Of a stretch of 64,000 nucleotides of DNA, positions 55,257 to 64,000 are shown in pieces. The stretch is from Blasia pusilla (lineage: Eukaryota; Marchantiophyta; Marchantiopsida; Blasiales): assembly GCA_050084515.1 (NCBI GenBank), contig CM114272.1:7192001-7256000 (forward strand). The letters are read 5' to 3'. Both the position numbers and the translations under genes were made by a program. How positions within the stretch are numbered: position 1 is the stretch's first letter; every line of letters starts with the position of its first letter. The notes below the pieces were generated by a model. That model saw only the letters and a program-made list of their open reading frames with translations, was not told where the DNA came from and did not search any database.

Positions 55257-56749
55257 CGATCAAATAGATGGTGCTGAGAGAAGTGGATGTTGAGAATCCA
55301 ACACATACATACTTTCTTTCGTAAAGAAGTCTCCCTCAGACCCAAGGGGGACTTTTTCATCATTTTCTACCCATAGAGCAGATTTGGTGAGACCTTAGTC
55401 TTAGCTAGATAAGATTTCCAAACTTCAAAGCTCACATCTTGCCTATAAACATTAGCTTGCCACTTATAGCTACATGAGGCACGTTCTAAGGACGTAAACA
55501 CCTCTTTGTAGTCCAAAAACCACTTTTCTAAGAATAATTCCACCACTGGTATGGAACTTCTCACTTGAAAATGTTCTCAATTCTTCAAACCATGTCAAAT
55601 TCTTGGTATTAAATCCAATTACCAAAAGAATCAACTTGTATCCTATTGCAAAATGCGCAAAATTATTTTACTTTAAACTCCACCTTGGAAAATTGTGCTG
55701 CCCAATTTATTTGATGTACTGAAACATAATTTATTAGATACTACTTAAGTGCTAAGTTCACTTGTTGTACTTGACTTGCTATATTCTTATGCTCGAGGAT
55801 CTCACCTATACTTTCTTATACATCATGTGCGTCCATAATGCTTTTATGAGACCTTATATACTTATTTTTTAACAATTACTTGGACCTTATTTGGTTTTTA
55901 GGATAATTTTAAATAATCAATCAACTGAATGTTATTTTTATCATTAGTAAACCAATTGCACATACACTCTATACATACTTCCTCACTTTAATGTGTGTTT
56001 ACCTATTGGCATTGAAAAGGTATCCACTCATTCCCTACTTTATGCATAATCAAGACCAATTTTAGGATTTATAGATGCATGGAGGTAATGTTAGCTTATT
56101 GTATGCAGTAACATAGGAATCAAAATATAAGGCAAAAAACTATTCTCTACAAAGTAAAGAGTTATTGTATAAGTTTCAGTCAACATATTCTTTAACCAAT
56201 AGATTCACCTAAAATTTTTAGAGTATTTATGAAGATAATAATACATGAAGTGAACCATTTACATCAAATCTTTTTTGTAATCATGATAGAAAAATAATTT
56301 GAAGAGAGTAGAATGTTATACATATTTTTATTAAATTTGTGTTGATCCATTGGCCTTGAAAAAATATCCACTCAATCTCTACTCATTTATGCATGATAAG
56401 TCCCAATTTTAGGATAACTGGGACTTAATTATAATATTAAAATTTTAATAATTAAAAAAACCTTTTTGTGGGACTCTCATGGTATACTAGTAGAGGGTGG
56501 TGACAACCCTAAGGTTAAATAATTGATGAGAATCCAAACTTAGGAATAAATGCACTCATAGTGCATTAAAAACTTGTCCAAAACTTGGAGGCAACTTTGG
56601 TGTCCCAATTTGATCCTAATTCACTCGATCAACTCCAATATCTAAAGACATGGTTAAAGGAGAGATGAGACAATACCAACACCATCATCATATTTTACGT
56701 ATATTGGAGTGAAAACCCTTTCTTGGAAAACCGACCTACTACTACCATG

Positions 56750-57300
56750 ATCAAGGTTGTCATAGAGTCCAACCTCTACTTCACCTAGTTTTATCCTAGA
56801 GCCCTCTTCACCTTGAGCTTTGCAAGCGGAAGACTTAGATTGAGTCCCAAAGACTCAATTGGCTACCTGTTCCATAGGTAGTTGAGAAGCTGGAAAACGC
56901 TAATCGGATCAAGTCTTCCCAAGTGTGTATTGTCTCCCTAGAATGCCTCTTCCCCAAGCCTTGACCAATCTCCCTAGATGGCTCGTCTAAACTGGACCAC
57001 ATTGGTTAATTCCTCAAGGTATGTCCCTTAACTCAAACCTAAATTAAGGCCAAACACGCATCACGGTTAGTTCCTTGTTCAAGAGCTTTAGCATGTAGAG
57101 AGGAAAAGTGTCACCCCCTACCAGTACTTCTAGGGTTCTCCAAGATGACCCCATGTATCTTTCCTATTTTCAACCTCGGACCTTTAATTTTAACCCTCAA
57201 CCCAAATATAGTTTGGCCAATCTTATGATGCCACAAAACATACAAGTCATGCTCGATTCGCAATTAAGTATACCCATCCCAATGAAAACATTCAAAACTC
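56750..57300 (-). repeat. LTR-like sequence shared by two gypsy copies (middle)
   Basis: It matches 62.68-62.84 plus 63.53-63.75 kb in the same orientation: GAGTCCAACCTCTACTTCA, GAGCTTTGCAAG/GCCA, AAGACTTAGATT, GTCTTCCCAAGTGTG, TTAATTCCTCAAG and GTACTTCTARGGYTCTCC blocks. Parts recur at 51.6-52.0 kb. The position between two integrase/gag-bearing units suggests a common LTR. Confidence 0.6.
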
Positions 57301-57537
57301 ATTCCTTATTCAAGTTAATGTTTTGACACTTACTTGATGTCTTGGAATCTGAAATTTTTTGCATACCATTAATCTTAAGAAAAATACAACCAATAGAAAT
57401 TTTACAAACCCGGCCACTATGCTCAAGTTATGCACCAAACTCTAGTCTCACCATCTACCTTCCTTATGATTTCCTACTTATAAATTCCTCTAGATGAGTT
57501 ACATTACTTTTTGGTTCCATTGTTCTTTCGCATGAAT

Positions 57538-57738
57538 CTAAACCTTTCCATGCCATTCGCTTTCTAATCTCCTTCCTCTCTTGACTCTACCCTCATCCAA
57601 TACAATCTCAACTTCAAACTCCTCTTGGTCTTTGACTATGATCAGATCATGTTGCATCAGTCTTGTTAGAGAGGGGCCTTGATCATCCACAAACGCCTTC
57701 AGTTCTTTAACATGGAATACATCATGAACTCGCCTCAT
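57538..57738 (-). pseudogene. Integrase C-terminus / chromodomain remnant
   Basis: The peptide contains VHDVFHVKELKAF, EEFEVEIVLDEGRVKRG and a degraded LESEWHGK at the place where chromodomains have YLVKWKG. This is the usual tail of plant gypsy integrases, thought to guide integration to modified chromatin. Confidence 0.7.
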
Positions 57739-59039
57739 CTACAATGACAAGCTCAATCGGTACAACACCTTCTTAACCTTTTGGAGTATCTCGGAGGGTC
57801 TTAAATATTTTGGTGCCAACTTCCCGGAGGTACTTGAAGGTAATTGGTGGGAGCTTAGTCTTAGCCCAACTAGATCCCCACTTCAAAGCTCACATCTTGC
57901 TTATGGACATCAACTTGCAGCTTGTAGTGACATAAGGTGCATTCTAACGATCCAAAAGCCTCTCTACAGTGTTGCAACCACTTTGCCAATAAGTCCTTCA
58001 CTGCCGGCATGGAACTCCTCACTTGAGATGCCTTTGGTCCTTTGAACCAAGTTGGGGTTCTAGGATTGAACGCGACTATAATAGAATCCTATTGTCAAAT
58101 GCATGGAGTTGTTATACTCAAACTCTACCATAGGCATATGATTTGCCCAATCTATTTGATTTACGAAAATGTGGTTTTCTAGATACTTCTCAAGCATTAA
58201 TTTTAGACGTTCTGCTTAGCCCATTGTATTTGAGTGATAACACAAACTTAGGAGAGATCCGCTTCTAATATCTTAAAAAGACATGTCAAAAACTAAGAGG
58301 AAAACTTGGTGTCCCAATTGGATACTAAATCACTTGGTAAATTCCAATTTTCAAAGAAAATATGAGCTACCTCCAACGCCGTAACTGTATTCAAGGTAAG
58401 CCCGAATGAAAACTCCCATCTTTGAGAATCAATCTACCACTACCAGTATTGCATTAAAACCTTTCAATTCACTTAATCCCACAATAAAATACATAGTAAC
58501 ATTTCCTATGGTCCACCTGGAATCAGCAAAGGTTGAACAAGCCCTACCGTCTTGCCATAGTCTGTTTGGTTCTTGTGAAAAACCAAACACGATTGGAATT
58601 CTTTTTATGGTATACTTGTCTTGAGATGGTCAGTAGGAATATTTCTTAAGAATGTCCCAGGTTGCTATCATACCTAAATGTCCCACCCAACGCGCATCAT
58701 GATGAACCTTAAGAATCTTGGTCCAAGAATGTAAACTCTCTTGAACGTATATCGTGTATTCCTTCCATTTCACAACATCATCTACAAGTGTATCATGTCT
58801 CACACTTGCCCCGTTCTTCAGAGCCTCTTACCTTCCTTTGGAAATTTCATCATGCTAGTAAGTCGTCGTCACCAAGTTTCTCCAATCACTTTCCAACATC
58901 CAAGTTCCTCTCAATTATTACTCCGTGCTACTCATGCATCAACTACCACATTCTCCTTGCATGACTTATAGATGATTTCCATATTGAATCTTGTTAGGTA
59001 TTCTTTCCAACAGAGTTATTTTGGTGATAGCTTCTCTAG

Positions 59040-59165
59040 ACTTGCATAATTATTGCAAGTGATGTTGGTGTAAACCTAGAAGTGCACACTATATAATAAA
59101 TATTTGTCCCACTTCTTGAGGCAATGAATCACCACATACATCTCCCTCTCATGAGTGGGCCAATT
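59040..59165 (-). pseudogene. RNase H fragment of the gypsy element
   Basis: The minus-strand translation reads a HEREMYVVIHCLKKWDKYLL-like block (family: HEKELLAIVxALxxWRHYL), followed by a stop. It sits at the right distance downstream of the RT. Confidence 0.6.
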
Positions 59166-59546
59166 TTTCTCTAACTTGGCGGACATATGAAACTAGTCAA
59201 CCCATTAGTTTAACACTCCCCCAATTGCAAAGTTAGACACATCGGTCCAAACTTCAAATGGGATCCCAATTGGCTGAAACTTGAGCACATGAAGGTTTCT
59301 TACTAGAAACTTTACTTCGTCAAATGCCACCTTACACTTCTTAGACCGGTGGAACATCGTTGCTTTTCGCATCAAGTCACAGAGCGGCCTAGCAACCTTG
59401 GAAAAGTCCTAGATGTCTCTTCTATAGAAGGAACGTTGCAAATAAAAAAAAATGACCTCGTCTTGGTTAAATCCCTTGGTGTTGGCCACAACTTGATAGC
59501 CTAAAGCTTGTCTTGACAAGGTCGAATGCCTTCTGTTGTCAAATGA

Positions 59547-60050
59547 TTATCCCAAGAATTCCACTTCTTTGACCATAAAGCAACACTTAGAGGGTTTTGC
59601 AAACATTTTGTTCTTGTTCAAACTCCCCAAGAGGTCTTTGAGGAGAACCTCATGTTCCTTTTGAGTCACTGAATATATAAGGATGTCATCGAAGGACACC
59701 ACTACTACCCTAGCTAAAAAAACCTGAAAGATAGTATTCATGAGAGTCATGAATGTAGCTAGCATGTTAGTTAGTCCAAATAGCTTCACTAGGAACTTAC
59801 AAGATCCAAATCTTATCTTCATTTTTATCTTATGTTCATCCCTTTCTACGATTCTAATTCGGTAATACCCTTGCCTTAGGTCTATTTTTGTAAAATACTT
59901 GAATCTCGCCACTACATTGAACAATTTGTCTACCCAAGGTAGCAGATACCTGTTCTTGATGATATTTCTGTTAAATGTCATATAATCCATGTACAATCGC
60001 ATAGAACCATTCTTCTTTGAGATAAAAAGGGAAGGGGATCCAAACGTCAA
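59547..60050 (-). pseudogene. Ty3/gypsy reverse transcriptase fragment
   Basis: An open stretch of 167 codons carries the consecutive RT blocks GSPSLFISKKNGSMRLYMDY, NRYLLPWVDKLF, YFTKIDLRQGYYRIRI, FGLTNMLATFMTLMN and VVVSFDDILIYS, ending VEFLG then a stop. The catalytic Asp pair (FDD) is intact, while the LYMDY and SKKN replacements show drift. Confidence 0.85.
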
Positions 60051-60639
60051 CTTACTTGGGAGAATGAACCCGCTTTCCTTAATTGCCTTAATATGCTAAT
60101 ACAAGAGTTGCCTTTCTTGGGGAGTCTTCCTCCATGGGTTCCTTGTGATGGAGACCATTCCGAGTCTGAGTTTAATCTAATGATCCATGTACATCGCCCC
60201 TCAGTGGCAACTCTTTAGAAGTTCCCCAATCAAGAGATCTCCCAAGCCTTCCAAGACTTTCCATACTCTAGCTGTAAGGTTTCCTTTTAGTTCCTCCTTT
60301 AATGGTGCATCATCCAATTCACACCCCTCAACTTTCAATGTGACTCCCCAACATTGGAACCCACCCTTGAGATCCTTTTCAAGTTGATTTCCCAAAATCA
60401 ATTGAGTATTGTGCTTTACTTGGTTAGTCCCAAATTTAAAATTGAGGACGTAACTTTGTGCTTTGAATCTCAAAAATCCTCATGGAATTTCCATCATCAA
60501 GAGGAACTTGTAATGTGCCTTTGGCTTATCTAATCACTGTAGTATGTCTATGCAAAAACTAAGTAATAAAATCATATCCTATGCTACATTGCTAGCTATG
60601 CTTCATGAAAGAAAAATTTTCCTCGGGCTAATCTTGGCT

Positions 60640-60850
60640 TCCACTCTTGGAATTACTATCTTACTATTCAATGCCTAGGTTGAGGTTTTTCTTGAGTGTT
60701 TGTCCTCATATATCACAACTTGGGTTTGCTCCATATCGATTACTTGCACTCCCAACCTCTCCACCGCCTTCAAATCTAAGAAGTTTTTGGTCACCCTTGT
60801 GTCAATCAAAGCACAATTTTTCCTACCATCTATACCTCAATTAGAAATTG
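60640..60850 (-). pseudogene. Gypsy aspartic protease remnant
   Basis: The minus-strand frame reads CALIDTRVTKNFLDLKAVER, the retropepsin active-site region (family: ALIDTGATHNF). The glycine after the catalytic Asp-Thr is Arg, which should inactivate it. It is in a different frame from the preceding gag end. Confidence 0.75.
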
Positions 60851-60999
60851 GCATTCCTTAGCATCTTGGTGTGACTCCTTTGAAGGCTCATCACCTTTCC
60901 TCAACTCGTTCCTTGAAGGCTCCCAATCAAACACACTAAACATCAATGCGTTAGTCTCCTTTACTTTTTCAGTATCCTTGCTCCTGTTGGATGCTCTTG

Positions 61000-61120
61000 C
61001 TTGGTGCAACGGCAGTCTCGCCTTCCACATATTGGCCCCTTTTTCCTTGGGACACTCTCGCTTGAAATGACCATGATTACCATACATATAATATCCTCTA
61101 GCGTTAGTTGAGATTTCCCC
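61000..61120 (-). pseudogene. Gag zinc-knuckle remnant
   Basis: YYMYGNHGHFKRECPK corresponds to the CCHC knuckle CxxCGxxGHFxxxCP. Both leading cysteines are Tyr, each explainable by one G-to-A change, while the His and last Cys remain. Confidence 0.65.
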
Positions 61121-61280
61121 TTGCTAGGAACTTGGCAAGTTCCTAGCAAGGGGAACTTGTTCTAACTCCACGTGGTAACTTGTTGAGGTTTGTACCTCTT
61201 GGGTTCTAACTCCACGTGTAGACTTGTTTCATCGGGTTTCCTCTTATTTGCCATGCCAAAAAATGCCCATGCTTCTATAA

Positions 61281-61581
61281 CAAGGTTGCACACGGACATG
61301 TCCATGTCAGCGGACTTATGTTCGTCCTATGGACGGACATATATGTGCGGGCTTGGTTACTTACGGCCCGCACCCAAGCCCGCCACCTTGACTCAGGTTG
61401 ATGGAGCCCGTGCCCATTGGGTGGCCCACATGGGAAGCTTGTGCCTACTCATCCTTAGCCCACCATGCGGGCCTCGCAATAGGTGCGGGCTCTCTCAGCC
61501 TGGGTCTAGATGGCGGGCTCGGGTGCAGGACGGGCATGTCCGAGGACATGTCCGGACTTATTCCATTTCCGTGCAACCTTG
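61281..61581 (+). mobile_element. hAT-like element, GC-cargo type (copy F), 301 bp, in gypsy gag
   Basis: Termini CAAGGTTGCACACGGACATG and CCGTGCAACCTTG form inverted repeats. The flanking octamers TTCTATAA (left) and ATCTATAA (right) differ by one base, supporting an 8-bp target duplication. Next to both ends lie GGACATGTCC words. The centre is GC-rich and shares GGAGCCCGTGCCCATTG, GTGCGGGCT and GGCGGGCTCGGGTGC with copy E. On the minus strand the gag frame (SLEKQDNIVPVID) stops at the element and resumes beyond it (IEAWAFFGMANK), confirming an insertion into an existing retroelement. Confidence 0.8.
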
Positions 61582-61842
61582 ATCTATAACAGGGACAATA
61601 TTGTCTTGCTTCTCAAGACTCACATCTATCCCCATCAATTGATGAGCCATGTCAATAGCCATCTTTAGGTTCCCAAACCTGGTTGTTGGTGTAGCGCTTT
61701 TCTCCCTTAGTTTCCATTTCAACTTGGGCGAAATTGCCTCCACAAACTTGAATATTTGGTCAACATCTAACAATTTTTTAATTACCAGCCACCTCTTTTG
61801 AAACCAATTAATGAAACTTGCAATCAAGCCTCCCGACTGCAT
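61582..61842 (-). pseudogene. Gypsy gag fragment
   Basis: The minus-strand frame includes FINWFQKRWLVIKKLLDVDQ, AISPKLKWKLREK and NLKMAIDMAHQLMGID, in keeping with the helical part of a plant gypsy gag. It ends at the inserted hAT-like element; the zinc-knuckle part is on the other side. Confidence 0.55.
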
Positions 61843-62689
61843 TTACCACAAATGAATTCTAGCTTGGTTTGCTTGATCCTAAGATATCAAACACCTCCTC
61901 ATTTGTAAGGTGACAACCCCCAATTTGGCTCCATAGTGTTCTAGTCCTTCAAAATTTCTTGGTACCATATGAGTGCACATGCCTCTAATTTCAAAGAGGC
62001 CTCTACTGCCCACCTCGCTCTCAGAACTTGGTTAGTCCCAAAAACATGCGCTATATTCGTCGTCCATTAATTGAGGCACTTACTATCCATATTAATTGCC
62101 CCTCAAAATAGGTTACTCCTTCCTCACATCTCCTAATTAATAACATGGGGACAAGATGGAAGTTGAGCTACATGTCTTCAAGGTCTCCCTAACCACATAC
62201 TCCATCTAGGCTTGTGGTTTTTCCTTAGCTTCAATACCTTGAAGATGGTGCTCTAAACCCCATTGAAACTCGTAGGCGGTTCAACCTCAACCATCTTACT
62301 CCCAACATCCTTGTTTCCCTTCCTCTTCACAAGAAATGACTCCTTGGGTTTATCGATTTGGGCATTTCACCCCCACGGTCTAATTCCTCCTACGAGTCGC
62401 TAAGAGTCTTGGACAAGGAGATTTCACAAATCAATGTTTCGTCGTCCAAACCCTCATCTTGATCAAATAACTCATAGAACTCACCTACATCCTCGAAGTC
62501 TTGTGGGAGAATGGGCCCAATAGCTTATTCTCAATATCCCTCCAACCTTTCCAAATCTGGGGTGGTTTAAGATCCATGACCTTTTTCCTATCCCCACGAG
62601 GCTTGTCTTAGTCTTTGGCCATGTTGATTGCAATAGTCAAAATCCTCCACTAACGATGTCCTATTTGGAAATTTTATTTGATACTACAT

Positions 62690-63800
62690 CGTTGAGTCCA
62701 ACCTCTACTTCAACTACCTTCACCTCAAAGCACTTCCAACCTTAAGCTTTGCCACCATAAGACTTAGATTAAGTGCCAAAGACTCGAGTCGAGAAGCCAC
62801 CAAGTGCTAATTGAATTCAAGTTGAGTCTTCCCAAGTGTGGTATGTGTGGAGATGAGAGACTTGTCATCTTATGGGAGTTTAGTGATACTAGAAATAATG
62901 GATGGTTTGGCTTTTTCTTTTTTCCAATGAGAGTGGATTATCCCTCTTGGGAAAGAAACTCCGCCAAACCCCATTCTAGAGGAGAGTAGAGGATGTTTGT
63001 CAAGTATGGATAGGGATGGAGCACGAGTTGTGCTTGATTTTCCTTTCCTTAACCCGTACCACGTCAAGATTCTCTTTGTAGATAGGCACTGGTTCACTTG
63101 CTATCTAGTTCATCACTTTGGAGAATCGTCCATGAACCAAGTCATGCAATCTCCAACTCCGGTGATTCTTCCCATAGTCACGTACGGAAGAACATGGGGT
63201 TGTACTTTGTATATCCTTATATAGCGATGCATAGACGTCAGGCCTGCTCGAGTAGGATTTAACACTAGTTGTGCTATTTTCCTTATGTACAAACGTAAAA
63301 GTAGTTTACAAGGACTTCATAGTCAAGAATTTTGGGATTCCATGTTATGAAGAAGTGATCGCCTTGGCACTACCATTTGTGATTTTTGTCTTGAGAGAAT
63401 GGAGGGTTTACATAATAATTATCTACTAAAAAGGGAGAAATTCTTATAGAGTTCAACTTACATCAATCACGTCTACTATAGGTAGAAGGTCCGCCCTTAC
63501 TCGAAGAAAGACTCTCGACACGATAACGTCCATTAATTCCTCAAGATGCATCCCTTAACTCAAACGTGAAACATGGCCAAACACCCATCACGATTAATTC
63601 TTGGTTCAAGGGCTTGAACGTGTAGAGAGGGAGAGTGTTCCCCCCTCTATAGGTACTTCTAAGGCTCTCCAAATAAATCCCACCTTCCCCATTTTCAATC
63701 TTGGGCCTTTAATTTTGGGCCCTGAATCCAAAACTATTTTGCAATTTGTAGACCAAAATTTGACTAATTCTCTCTCAAGATGGCTTGATGGAGGCGTTGT
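62690..63800 (-). repeat. LTR-like sequence at the 5' side of the right gypsy copy, interrupted
   Basis: 62.69-62.84 and 63.53-63.75 kb match 56.75-57.3 kb in order. Between them lies the LTR-like repeat copy 2 (62845-63530), replacing about 60 bp present in the middle LTR. The right end runs to about 63.8 kb and fades. Confidence 0.5.
62845..63530 (-). repeat. Dispersed about 690-bp LTR-like repeat, copy 2
   Basis: Reverse complement of 49906-50603, from GTGTGGAGATGAGAG to CTCTCGACACGATAACGTC. The + strand carries a frame at 62997-63224 with LNPYHVKILFVDRHWFT and MNQVMQSPTPVIL, which aligns with the frame on the minus strand of copy 1 (50418-50224). The terminal hairpin of copy 1 is only half preserved here. 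The inverted orientation 12 kb apart excludes the two being LTRs of one element. Confidence 0.6.
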
Positions 63801-64000
63801 GTAGATCATGGTGAAGTCCATCTACAACTACATTTTCCATGATGTTACAAATCCTAAGAACCACATGATACTCTCAATATAGTTGCAATACATTTACGAA
63901 TTTTTTAATTCTATATTTATAATGGACTTCCTCGATTATGAAAGTTTTACAGCTCAAAAGTTTTGTTTTATTACACTCATAGTCTAGTCACAATAGGATC
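63801..64000. other. AT-rich end of window
   Basis: No feature recognised; too short to judge. Confidence 0.4.

Larger units (their letters stand above)
51600..56750 (-). mobile_element. Decayed, internally deleted Ty3/gypsy copy (left member of tandem pair)
   Basis: Noncoding and integrase-region sequences match the right-hand element in the same orientation: 54.2-54.7 kb with 57.2-57.66 kb, 55.37-55.80 kb with 57.85-58.25 kb, and 56.5-56.75 kb with 58.24-58.45 kb. LTR-like sequence occurs at 51.6-52.0 kb and again at 56.75 kb. The gag-to-RNase H part (about 4 kb) is missing: integrase-region sequence passes straight into LTR-like sequence near 56750. Several insertions (LINE fragment, hAT-like end, dispersed repeat) break it up. 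Confidence 0.55.
57300..62690 (-). mobile_element. Ty3/gypsy retrotransposon with chromodomain, decayed (right member)
   Basis: On the minus strand the order is gag (62.5-61.0 kb), protease (60.85-60.64), RT (60.05-59.55), RNase H (59.5-59.0), integrase (58.9-57.75) and a chromodomain-type end (57.74-57.54), the order of chromodomain-bearing Ty3/gypsy elements. Reading frames are broken by stops and at least one frameshift (gag to protease near 60830). A hAT-like element (61281-61581) interrupts gag. LTR-like sequences lie on both sides (56.75-57.3 and 62.69-63.8 kb). Not functional. Confidence 0.8.

Noticed and set aside
49906-63530. The inverted about 690-bp repeats as the two LTRs of one retrotransposon
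   Set aside because: LTRs of one element are in direct orientation; these are inverted and one lies inside another LTR-like sequence, so they are separate insertions.
1-64000. tRNA, rRNA, conserved miRNA genes or CRISPR arrays
   Set aside because: I looked for the tRNA T-loop word GGTTCGAATCC, rRNA-like blocks and several conserved plant miRNA sequences by eye and saw none; a covariance-model scan would be needed to exclude them.

Overview
This window is nuclear DNA of a land plant. It shows spliced genes with GT..AG introns, plant-specific families (a fasciclin-like arabinogalactan-type protein, a class VIIIb HECATE/IND-like bHLH, an NB-ARC immune-type protein and a MON2 homologue) and decayed plant Ty3/gypsy elements. 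I infer a non-seed plant (bryophyte or lycophyte grade). The reasons are that three or four of the genes appear intronless, the NB-ARC protein carries ARM and TPR repeats instead of LRRs, and the retroelement-derived ORF at the left edge is of a type I associate with such genomes. I cannot name the species.

The layout alternates compact, GC-balanced gene islands with AT-rich, repeat-filled stretches. Island 1 (about 0.9-3 kb) has a fasciclin-domain gene on the + strand. Island 2 (about 5-17.4 kb) has a four-exon NB-ARC/ARM/TPR gene and a second, solo ARM-repeat gene, both on the minus strand and built from the same FPxALxGLVxLL repeat, so they look like products of a local duplication. Island 3 (about 26-33.3 kb) holds a 1,736-codon MON2 homologue that is uninterrupted by introns. 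Island 4 (about 43-47.6 kb) holds an intronless 537-residue bHLH gene.

The rest is mobile and repetitive DNA. A Ty3/gypsy pol remnant (36.5-38.35 kb) carries an internal inversion and abuts an array of about eight 180-bp satellite units (38.48-39.95 kb). From 51.6 to 63.8 kb lie two same-strand Ty3/gypsy copies that appear to share a middle LTR. The right copy retains gag, protease, RT, RNase H, integrase and chromodomain remnants. There are also a LINE RT fragment, Helitron-like elements of about 190 bp and several fold-back sequences.

The most notable item is a family of short elements with CAAGGTTGCAC-type terminal inverted repeats (39.9, 41.4, 41.6, 48.55, 48.62 and 61.28 kb, plus a partial end at 52.9 kb). 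One copy has a perfect 8-bp target duplication and another an 8-bp duplication with one mismatch, which points to a non-autonomous hAT-like family. The family has two cargo types: a polypurine core, or a GC-rich minisatellite with a period of about 21 bp (7 codons) that opens long overlapping reading frames. GGACATGTCC-type palindromes are iterated near the ends. All coordinates and splice sites come from reading the sequence by eye; no alignments or database searches were run.
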